DNA from: Tardiphaga sp.
Lineage (GTDB): Bacteria; Pseudomonadota; Alphaproteobacteria; Rhizobiales; Xanthobacteraceae
NCBI GenBank assembly: GCA_014377915.1
Contig: JACMOT010000421.1
Coordinates: 1 to 30,952 of the forward strand
DNA length: 30,952 nucleotides
Direction of reading: 5' to 3'
The position numbers and the translations under genes were made by a program. Shown here in pieces: positions 24,026 to 30,952 of this stretch. The notes below the pieces were generated by a model, which did not search any database, was not told the DNA's origin, and was given only the letters and a program-made list of their open reading frames with translations. Every line of letters starts with the position of its first letter. Positions within the stretch are counted from its first letter, which is position 1.

Positions 24026-27000
24026 ATGACCTCCTGGTTCGAATTGATGATCCGCCGCCGCTGGCTGGTCGTCACCCTCACCCTGGCCGCCCTCATCGGC
24101 GGCCTGGTCAATCTGCAGCATCTGTCGGTCGACGCCGTCCCCGACATTTCGCCGAAACAGGTGATGATCCTCACCGTGTCGTCCGGCCTCGGCCCGCTGG
24201 AAGTGGAGCGGCTGGTGACGTTTCCGGTCGAGAACGCGATGGCCGGCATGCCCGGCCTGTCCGGCATCCGCTCGATCTCGCGCTATGGCGTGTCGGCGGT
24301 CTATGTCACCTTCGACGACGCCATCGAGATCGAATTGGCGCGCGCCCAGGTGTATCAGCGGCTGGCGCTGGCCAAGGCGACGATGCCGCAAGGCGTCGGC
24401 GACCCGCAGATGGGGCCGGCGGCGACCGGGCTCGGCGAGATCTATCAATTCCAGGTGCGTGGCCCCGGCTATTCGGCGATGGCGCTGCGCCGGATCCTGC
24501 AATGGACGATCGCCCCCAAGCTCAAGCTGGTGCCGGGCATCGCCGACCTCAACATCTATGGCGGCGAGATGCCGACCTATGAGGTGCAGATCTCCAACGA
24601 CGCGCTGCGTCGCTTCAACCTGTCGCTGCCGCAGGTCTACACCGCGCTGACCGCGAATAATTCCGCGCGCGGCGGCGCCTATCTCGAGCATAATGACCAG
24701 CAGCAGGTGATCCGCGGCCTCGGCCTCGTCAAGAGCATCGCCGACATCGAGATGATCCCGGTCACCACCGGGCCCAACGGCACCGCGGTGACGATCGGCG
24801 CGATGGGCCGCGTGGTGGAATCGCCCAAGGTGCGGCTCGGCGCGGTGACGCATGATGGCGAGGGCGAGACGGTGGTCGGCATCACGCTGATGCAATTCGG
24901 CGAGAACGCCAGCGCCGTGGTGGCCCGCGTCAAACAAGCCGTCGTCGAGATCCAGAAACAACTGCCGCCCGGCGTCGAGATCCAGCCCTATTACGATCGC
25001 AGCACGCTGGTCGGCCAGACCCTGCATACGGTGGCCGGCAACCTCGCGGAGGGCGCGATCCTGGTGGTGTTCGTGCTGCTGCTGATGCTGGGAAATTTGC
25101 GCGCCGGCCTGATCGTCGCCGCGGCGATCCCGCTGTCGATGCTCGGCGCCGTCGCCGGGATGCGGCTGTTCGGCCTGTCGGGCAATCTGATGAGCCTCGG
25201 CGCGATCGATTTCGGCCTGATCATCGACGGCGCGGTGGTGATGATCGAGAACATCCTGCGGCAGCGCGCGGCGGAGCCGTCGCGGCCGATGGCGGATGTC
25301 ACCCGCGACGCCGCGGCGGAAGTGGCGCGTCCGATCTTCTTCGCGGTAGGCATCATCATGATCGTCTATCTGCCGGTGCTGGCGCTGGAAGGCGTGGCCG
25401 GCAAGATGTTCCGGCCGATGGCGCTGACCGTGATCCTCGCGCTGTTCGTCTCGCTGGTGCTCACCATGACGGTGATGCCGGCGATGGCGGCGGCGTTCCT
25501 TCCGAAGTCCGGCGGCCATGATCACGAGACCTGGATCATCCGGGTGATCCGTGTCCGCTACGAGAAGATGCTGCTGTTCGCCGAGGATCACGTCAAATCG
25601 GTGATCATCGTCACGCTGCTGGCGTTCGGCGGAAGCTGCGTTCTCGCCACCCAGCTCGGCGGCGAATTCCTGCCGAAACTCGCCGAGGATTCCATCATCA
25701 TCACCTCGGAGAAGCTGCCCGGCATCAACCTGCCCGCCACGCTGAAGGTCGTGACCCGGATCGAGCAGATCCTCAAGGCGTTCCCGGAAGTCCGCAAGGT
25801 AGTGTCGCTGACCGGCAGCGCGGAAATCCCGATCGACCCGATGGGCGTGGAATCGACCGACAGTTTCGTCACGCTGCGGCCGCCCTCGGAATGGAAATCC
25901 GCCAAGACCCAGGAAGCGCTGGTGGCGCTGCTGCAGCAGCGGCTGACCTCCGAACTGCCCGGCGTGGCGTTCAGCTTCTCGCAGCCGATCCAGATGCGGA
26001 TGGAGGATCTGCTCGAGGGCGTGCGCGGCGACGTCGCGGTCAATCTCTATGGCGACGACCTGACGGCGCTGAAGACCACGGCGGACCAGATCGCCAAGGT
26101 GGTGAAGGGCATTCCCGGCGCCGCCGACGTCAAGCCGGAGGCGCAGGCCGGCGCGCCGGCGCTGTCGATCGCCATCAACCGCGGCGAAGCGGCCCGCTTC
26201 GGCGTCAATGTCGACGACATTCTGGCCTCGGTGCAGAGCATCGGCGGCCATTCGGTCGGGTCGGTCTATGGCGACGACAATTCGATCACGGAAATCATCG
26301 TTCGCCTGGCGCCGGAAGACCGTCTCGACATCGCCGGACTCGCCAATATCCCGGTCGGCATGAGCGGACGCAAGCTGGTGGCGCTGTCGCAGGTCGCGGA
26401 TCTGCGCACCGATACGGTGCCCGCGCAGATCAGCCGCGAGAAACTGCAGCGCCGGATCTCGGTCGTGGCCAATGTCCGCGGCCGCGACGTCCAAAGTTTC
26501 GTCGACGAGGCCAAGCGCGCGGTCGAGAGCCAGGTGCAGTTGCCGCCGCGCTATTCGACGACCTGGACCGGGCAGTTCCAGAATCTGCAGAAGGCGCTGT
26601 CGCAGCTCGTGATCGTGGTGCCGATCGCGATCGCGGCGATCTTCATCCTGCTGGTGGTGATGTTCGGCGATATCCGCCCGGCGCTGCTGGTGTTCCTCAA
26701 CGTGCCGATCTCAGCGACCGGCGGCATCCTGGCGCTGTATCTGCGCGGCCTGCCGTTCTCGATCTCCGCCGCGATCGGCTTCATCGCCACCTTCGGCATC
26801 GCGATCCTCAACGGCGTCGTGCTGGTAACCTATATCCAGAACCTGTCCGCCGGCGCGTCGCCGCGCGAGGCGGCGATGGAAGCCGCGCGTAAACGGCTGC
26901 GCCCGGTGCTGATGACCGCCTCGGTTGCCACCCTCGGCTTCCTGCCAATGGCGATCTCGACCAGCGCCGGCGCCGAGGTACAGCGGCCGCTGGCCACGGT

Positions 27001-27127
27001 GGTGATCGGCGGCCTGATCACCGCGACGGTGCTGACGCTGCTGGTGCTCCCGGCGATCTATCCGCTGAGCTTCGAGATCGGGCGCAAGCTGCGCGAAAAG
27101 CTCTCGTTCCGGCGCGCCACGAAATAA
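24026..27127 (+). CDS. Heavy-metal-type RND efflux pump (CzcA/CusA family)
   Basis: A 1033-residue inner-membrane proton antiporter. The start MTSWFELMIRRRWLVVTLTL is the first helix, followed by the family DAVPDISPKQVMI and the periplasmic porter domain with ARGGAYLEHND. The helix-4 motif SLGAIDFGLIIDGAVVMIEN has the two Asp and one Glu typical of divalent-cation (Zn/Co/Cd, CzcA-like) pumps; CusA-type Cu/Ag pumps carry a different motif and methionine pairs. Later are FLPKLAEDSIIITSEKLPGI and the second-half helices (FSISAAIGFIATFGIAILNG). Length is normal. ATG 24026 is preferred over TTG 24020. No outer-membrane factor gene follows, so the pump must use one encoded elsewhere. Metal specificity is inferred from the motif only. 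Confidence 0.92.
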   Translation: MTSWFELMIRRRWLVVTLTLAALIGGLVNLQHLSVDAVPDISPKQVMILTVSSGLGPLEVERLVTFPVENAMAGMPGLSGIRSISRYGVSAVYVTFDDAIEIELARAQVYQRLALAKATMPQGVGDPQMGPAATGLGEIYQFQVRGPGYSAMALRRILQWTIAPKLKLVPGIADLNIYGGEMPTYEVQISNDALRRFNLSLPQVYTALTANNSARGGAYLEHNDQQQVIRGLGLVKSIADIEMIPVTTGPNGTAVTIGAMGRVVESPKVRLGAVTHDGEGETVVGITLMQFGENASAVVARVKQAVVEIQKQLPPGVEIQPYYDRSTLVGQTLHTVAGNLAEGAILVVFVLLLMLGNLRAGLIVAAAIPLSMLGAVAGMRLFGLSGNLMSLGAIDFGLIIDGAVVMIENILRQRAAEPSRPMADVTRDAAAEVARPIFFAVGIIMIVYLPVLALEGVAGKMFRPMALTVILALFVSLVLTMTVMPAMAAAFLPKSGGHDHETWIIRVIRVRYEKMLLFAEDHVKSVIIVTLLAFGGSCVLATQLGGEFLPKLAEDSIIITSEKLPGINLPATLKVVTRIEQILKAFPEVRKVVSLTGSAEIPIDPMGVESTDSFVTLRPPSEWKSAKTQEALVALLQQRLTSELPGVAFSFSQPIQMRMEDLLEGVRGDVAVNLYGDDLTALKTTADQIAKVVKGIPGAADVKPEAQAGAPALSIAINRGEAARFGVNVDDILASVQSIGGHSVGSVYGDDNSITEIIVRLAPEDRLDIAGLANIPVGMSGRKLVALSQVADLRTDTVPAQISREKLQRRISVVANVRGRDVQSFVDEAKRAVESQVQLPPRYSTTWTGQFQNLQKALSQLVIVVPIAIAAIFILLVVMFGDIRPALLVFLNVPISATGGILALYLRGLPFSISAAIGFIATFGIAILNGVVLVTYIQNLSAGASPREAAMEAARKRLRPVLMTASVATLGFLPMAISTSAGAEVQRPLATVVIGGLITATVLTLLVLPAIYPLSFEIGRKLREKLSFRRATK

Positions 27128-27165
27128 AGCGACGCGCCGGCCTGGCGTCAAATGGAGCGCCGCTG

Positions 27166-29634
27166 CTACGCCGCCTTTGAAGCGCCGTGGCCGAATTTCA
27201 TGAGCAGATGCGCGATCTCCGACGCCGGCCGCGCGGCGCTGAACAGGAAGCCCTGCACCTCGTTGCAGCCCTCGGCGCGCAGCCAGTCGAGCTGGTCGAC
27301 GGTCTCGACGCCTTCCGCCGTGGTGGTGATGTTGAGGCTGCGGCCGAGGCCGGAGATCGCGCGGACAATGGCGACGCAGTCCGGCCGGCCGATCAGGTCC
27401 TTGACGAAGGAGCGATCGATCTTGATCTTGTCGAATGGAAAGCTTCTGAGATAGCTCAGGCTGGAATAGCCGGTGCCGAAATCATCCATCGAGATGCGCA
27501 CCCCGAGGTCGCGGAGCTGATGCAGGATCGCGATATTGGTCTCGGTCTCGGCGAGAAACAGCGATTCGGTGATCTCCAGCTCCAGCCGCAGCGGTGACAG
27601 CCCGGACTGCGCCAGCGCGGCGATCACGATCTGCACCAGGTTGCGGCTGCGGAACTGCGCCGGCGACAGGTTGACGGCGATCTTGATGTCGTCCGGCCAT
27701 TTCGCCGCCTCGGCGCAGGCCTGTCGCAACACCCATTCGCCGAGCGAAACGATCAGGCCGATGTCTTCCGCCACCGGGATGAAGTCGGCCGGCGAGACCA
27801 TGCCCTTGCCGGGATGATTCCAGCGCAGCAGCGCCTCGAAGCCGGTGATGCGGTCGGCGGCGAGATCGACCAGCGGCTGGTAGTGCAGTTCGAACTCGCC
27901 ATGGGCGAAGGCGCTGCGCAGGTCCAGCTCCATGTCGCGGCGCTTCTGCGCCTGACGATCCATCTCGCGTTCGAAGAAGCGATGCACGCCGCCGCCCTCC
28001 GATTTGGCGCGGTACAGCGCCATGTCGGCGTTGCGCATCAGTTCCTCGCTGTTGTCGCCGTCGCCCGGCGACAGCGCGATGCCGATGCTGGCGCCGATCA
28101 CCACCTCGATGCCGTCCATCTCATAGGGCACGCTGAGAATCTCGATCAGCCGCGCGGCAAAATCATTCGCCTCATTGGGCGAGATATCGGAAGCCAGCAC
28201 GATCGCGAATTCATCGCCGCCGAGCCGCGCCACCAGATTGTTGCCACGCACCTCGGCGCGCATCCGCCCGGCCACCATCTTCAGGATCCGGTCGCCCATC
28301 GGATGGCCAAAGGAGTCGTTGACGTTCTTGAACAGATCGAGATCGATGCACAGTACCGCGACATGTTTGCTGGGATCGTTGAGATCCAGCGCCTGGCTCA
28401 GCCGCTGCTGATAGAATACCCGGTTCGGCAGTTCGGTGAGACTATCATGATGCGCCATATGGGCGACCCGCGCCTCGGCCTTGCGGCGCTCGGTGATGTC
28501 GACAATGGCGACCAGAAAACCATCGCGGCCCTCGAAATTGACGCGGCGCCCATAGGTGAGCACCTCGATCTCGCTGCCGTCCGCCTTGACGTGGCGCCAG
28601 TCGCGATCCGACTGGAACGTGTCGCCGAGTTGCCGCAGCGCCTGGCTGTGGATGTCCCATTCATCGCGCGGCCAGATCTGCCGCAACTGCATGCGCAGGA
28701 AGCTGGCGCGGTCGTAGCCGTAATGCGCGATGGCGGCGTCGTTGACGCCGAGAAAGCGCATGGTGTCGGCGTCGAATACCCACATCGGCATCGGATTGCT
28801 GTCGAACAATAGCCGGAACGATTCTTCGCGACGCTTGATGTCGGTGACGTCGGTGATCGTCAGCGACACCAGATCGCCGAAGGCCGTGGCGCTGAGGCGC
28901 AGGTTGCGATCGTCGCAATCGAGCTCGAACTGGTCGGTGGCCCCGCTCGCGATCATCGATAGCAGCCATTGCCGGACATCGGGCAGGCACAGCGCATGGC
29001 CGCCGGTGCTGAGCCGGCGCCACTGCAACTCGCTGGCCGGCACTTTCAGCAGTTCCGCCGCGCCGCGGTTGAGATGCACGATCTGGAAGTCGAACGCCCG
29101 GCTTTCGGAATCGCGGATCGCGGCCAGCGACACGATGCCTTCATTGGTCGCGGAAAAGATCGCATCGACCAGATTGTAGCGCGGCCCCTGCTCGTTGACA
29201 TAGGCGCCGATCAGCGTGCCGCCCCAACGCGACGAGGTCGGCAGCGCGAGAATTTCATAGGTCTGCACCAGCCCGTCGCGCACGCAATGCACGATCGACA
29301 GATGCGGCCGGCAGGTCTCCAGCGCGCAATGCGCGGCTTCCGCCAGCGCGGTGGCGCAGTCCGGCGACAGCGCACTGAGCGGAATGTCCCAGCGCTCGTC
29401 GCCCAGCCATTGCTGCACGTAGCGGCCGCTCCGCGACACTTCCAGCGACTCGGGATCGCCCTTCAGCAGCACGATGTGATCGGCCATGCGGCCAAGGCTG
29501 CCGAGCATGACTTCCTCATAGCCCGGCAGCGCCTGTCCGGGACGCAGCGCGGCGTGCCATTTGCGCTTCAAAGCAGGGATATCGCCATACAGTTTGGCGT
29601 CCGGTTGCACGGATGATTTTTTCGCCGCAATCAC
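27166..29634 (-). CDS. PAS-PAS-GGDEF-EAL cyclic-di-GMP signalling protein
   Basis: An 822-residue cytoplasmic protein without membrane helices. An N-terminal segment (about 40-150) resembles a PAS-like sensor, followed by PAS domains at about 155-265 and 270-385 (FRLLFDSNPMPMWVFDADTM; ending VDITERRKAEARV). The GGDEF domain spans about 388-555 with LGGDEFA at 471-477; the residues before it are RGNN rather than RxxD, so the usual inhibitory site is absent. The EAL domain from 575 has FEALLRW, DDFGTGYSSL, KIDRSF and EGVET, all consistent with activity. Both catalytic signatures are intact, so direction is decided by the PAS input. It starts at GTG 29634 with AAGGGA 5 bp upstream and converges on the RND operon with 38 bp between stops. 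Confidence 0.93.
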   Translation of the reverse strand: MIAAKKSSVQPDAKLYGDIPALKRKWHAALRPGQALPGYEEVMLGSLGRMADHIVLLKGDPESLEVSRSGRYVQQWLGDERWDIPLSALSPDCATALAEAAHCALETCRPHLSIVHCVRDGLVQTYEILALPTSSRWGGTLIGAYVNEQGPRYNLVDAIFSATNEGIVSLAAIRDSESRAFDFQIVHLNRGAAELLKVPASELQWRRLSTGGHALCLPDVRQWLLSMIASGATDQFELDCDDRNLRLSATAFGDLVSLTITDVTDIKRREESFRLLFDSNPMPMWVFDADTMRFLGVNDAAIAHYGYDRASFLRMQLRQIWPRDEWDIHSQALRQLGDTFQSDRDWRHVKADGSEIEVLTYGRRVNFEGRDGFLVAIVDITERRKAEARVAHMAHHDSLTELPNRVFYQQRLSQALDLNDPSKHVAVLCIDLDLFKNVNDSFGHPMGDRILKMVAGRMRAEVRGNNLVARLGGDEFAIVLASDISPNEANDFAARLIEILSVPYEMDGIEVVIGASIGIALSPGDGDNSEELMRNADMALYRAKSEGGGVHRFFEREMDRQAQKRRDMELDLRSAFAHGEFELHYQPLVDLAADRITGFEALLRWNHPGKGMVSPADFIPVAEDIGLIVSLGEWVLRQACAEAAKWPDDIKIAVNLSPAQFRSRNLVQIVIAALAQSGLSPLRLELEITESLFLAETETNIAILHQLRDLGVRISMDDFGTGYSSLSYLRSFPFDKIKIDRSFVKDLIGRPDCVAIVRAISGLGRSLNITTTAEGVETVDQLDWLRAEGCNEVQGFLFSAARPASEIAHLLMKFGHGASKAA

Positions 29635-29789
29635 GACCGTCCCTTTCAGAATACTTGCGCTGGTAAGCGGTATTCAGGTCATCCGGCTTAATACCGTGTA
29701 AACGTTTGACGGCCGCGGTCAGCAACCGTGCATTATGAATTTTTTAAGTCACGTGATGGTTAGGGCGAATTCAGGACTATGACGGCGGC

Positions 29790-29915
29790 ATGACAAATGG
29801 ATCGCCATGGACGCGTCCTATCGACGCTTCGCGCGACGCGTTCGATCGCGCCGATATCGCTCTTTGGCTGCGATATCTGATCGGCCAGCCGGCGGGATTC
29901 CGGCAACACCCTTGA
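29790..29915 (+). CDS. 41-residue small ORF between the GGDEF-EAL and amidase genes
   Basis: ATG at 29790 to TGA at 29913-29915 gives MTNGSPWTRPIDASRDAFDR, then ADIALWLRYLIGQPAGFRQHP. The composition looks protein-like and the reading has GC-rich third positions, but the ribosome site is weak. The remaining 29635-29951 holds nothing else definite. No family recognised. Confidence 0.3.
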   Translation: MTNGSPWTRPIDASRDAFDRADIALWLRYLIGQPAGFRQHP

Positions 29916-29951
29916 TAGCGCGGCAGCGCCCGGCGGGCATGCCCGGTGGAT

Positions 29952-30952
29952 TCAGACGCTGATCAAGCCGGGCGGCGGCTTGCGCGCGGGGCATGCCTGT
30001 TCGAAGGCATAGGCCAGACGCAACAGCGTATGCTCGCTCCAGGCCCGGCCGGCGAAGGTGACGCCCAACGGATAGTCCGGCGTGTCCTGGCCGTCGATCG
30101 TCCCCGAGATGAAGCCGCCGGGTACCATGACGCTGGGGTAGCCCGCCTTGGCGGCAATCGCGGCGCCGGTCGCGCCGGCGAACAGCACCGCGTCGAGTTG
30201 GTGCTGGTTCATATAGGCGTCCATGCCCCGCTCTCTGGCGGCCAGCAGGTCCATCGCCCGCGCCGACTTGTATTCGCGCTCGCTCAGATCGCCTCTGGTA
30301 TCATTGGCCGCGAGCAACAGGTCCTGGCCGAACCGCGGCGCAAGGCCGGCATTCGCCGCGTTGAAGGCCACGATGTCGGCGATGGTCCGGATCTCCGTGT
30401 CCGTCGCCCAGTCCCTGAGATAGAGGTTGAGATCGTGTTTCAGCTCGTAGAGGAAGACGATCGACAGCATCGCCGGATGGCCCTTGGTTTGGCTGAGCGG
30501 ATTGCGATTCAGCACCGCCATGGTGGTGCCCGGTCCGCCGATCCAGCCGGCCGTCGGGATGCTGGCGCGCACCACGACGGCGCCGAGATCCCGCAGCACC
30601 TCGATCGCATCACTCATCACCTTGACCCGGTCGGGTAGCAGCTTGCCGTAGTACCCATCGTTCAGCGGGTCGGCGGGATCGCTGGGCACGCCGATCCGCG
30701 CGCCCTTCATCGCATCGCGTGCGAGGCCGGCGGTGTAATCAGCCGGCCGGCGCTGCCGCCGCGTCGCCGGGTCGAGCGGGTCCCTCGCCGCCAGCACGTT
30801 CAGCAGCATCGCCGCGTCGCGCACCGTGCGGGTCATCGGCCCCGCCGTGTCCTGGCTGTGCGAGATCGGGATGATGCCAGCGCGGCTGATCAGCCCGACG
30901 GTCGGCTTGACGGTGACGAGGCCATTCTGGCTGGCGGGCGACAGCAGCGAGC
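29952..30952 (-). CDS. Amidase-signature-family enzyme, C-terminal part (cut by window edge)
   Basis: The frame is open from the window edge to the stop at 29952, about 333 residues. The visible front ([20 protein letters not shown], then [20 protein letters not shown]) is the conserved stretch that follows the Ser-cisSer-Lys active site in amidase-signature enzymes; the Ser and Lys lie just outside the window. The C-terminus has the substrate-pocket region ([34 protein letters not shown]). Relatives hydrolyse amides such as aryl-acetamides or peptide amides; substrate unknown. ATG at 30836 is internal, not the start. Confidence 0.9.
   Translation of the reverse strand, partial: SLLSPASQNGLVTVKPTVGLISRAGIIPISHSQDTAGPMTRTVRDAAMLLNVLAARDPLDPATRRQRRPADYTAGLARDAMKGARIGVPSDPADPLNDGYYGKLLPDRVKVMSDAIEVLRDLGAVVVRASIPTAGWIGGPGTTMAVLNRNPLSQTKGHPAMLSIVFLYELKHDLNLYLRDWATDTEIRTIADIVAFNAANAGLAPRFGQDLLLAANDTRGDLSEREYKSARAMDLLAARERGMDAYMNQHQLDAVLFAGATGAAIAAKAGYPSVMVPGGFISGTIDGQDTPDYPLGVTFAGRAWSEHTLLRLAYAFEQACPARKPPPGLISV

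Noticed and set aside
23417..26494. Very long minus-strand ORF (over 1000 codons) opposite the RND genes
   Set aside because: It mirrors the adaptor and pump genes, is His/Arg/Asp-rich and lacks domains; an antisense shadow of high-GC coding sequence.
27814..28812. Plus-strand ORF opposite the GGDEF-EAL gene
   Set aside because: Shadow of a well-defined signalling gene; no domain.

Overview
The window is about 31 kb of a high-GC alphaproteobacterial chromosome. Gene content points to the Bradyrhizobium/Rhodopseudomonas group (Nitrobacteraceae). The pointers are a DUF3551 secreted protein, several tiny ORFs of kinds I associate with Bradyrhizobium, an RpoH with a clear RpoH box, abundant GC-rich palindromic repeats, and a motif resembling the rhizobial iron control element (ICE/Irr box). 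The genus is inferred from these features, not proven.

Layout. 1-566: the N-terminal part of a phage-type integrase, cut by the window edge, lies just downstream of a tRNA-Glu(CTC) gene, which looks like one end of an integrated element. 657-3200: core genes, namely a small membrane protein head-to-head with an RluA-family pseudouridine synthase, then rpoH with a clear terminator. 3200-4560: small or broken ORFs and a hairpin-rich GC stretch behind a good minus-strand promoter. 4563-8290: an AT-richer accessory stretch holding an IS3-family transposase remnant, a stand-alone EAL phosphodiesterase, at least six small proteins (two with paired CxxC motifs) and a degraded gene. This stretch is framed by two collinear 176-bp direct copies of the same promoter-leader module (4057-4232 and 8292-8467). 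8750-12900: a Tat-type secreted metallo-beta-lactamase-fold hydrolase divergent from a LysR regulator, then a secreted tannase/feruloyl-esterase-family enzyme. 12896-13987: an acyltransferase-3 gene broken by an in-frame TGA. 14200-15630: four small conserved-looking proteins. 15785-18769: purA followed by a proline-rich single-pass membrane protein. 19367-22480: a small basic protein; a MerR regulator with a carboxymuconolactone decarboxylase-family protein behind a textbook MerR promoter (19-bp spacer with a dyad); a YbaK-type deacylase; a DUF3551 protein; and a DMT exporter. 22511-27127: a repeat with 18-bp inverted ends, then a two-gene heavy-metal RND efflux system whose promoter region carries a perfect 17-bp ICE-like palindrome. 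27166-29634: a PAS-GGDEF-EAL protein. 29952-30952: the C-terminal part of an amidase, cut by the window edge.

How the genes fit together. Two c-di-GMP enzymes, one in the accessory stretch and one in the core, suggest signalling inputs. The MerR/decarboxylase pair and the RND pair are self-contained, locally regulated stress or efflux units; the RND pair lacks its own outer-membrane factor here. The MBL hydrolase, LysR regulator and tannase-type enzyme may form an aromatic-ester or lactone utilisation locus, but this is inference only. The most unusual signal is the duplicated module at the borders of the accessory stretch, which reads as a portable minus-strand promoter plus structured leader.
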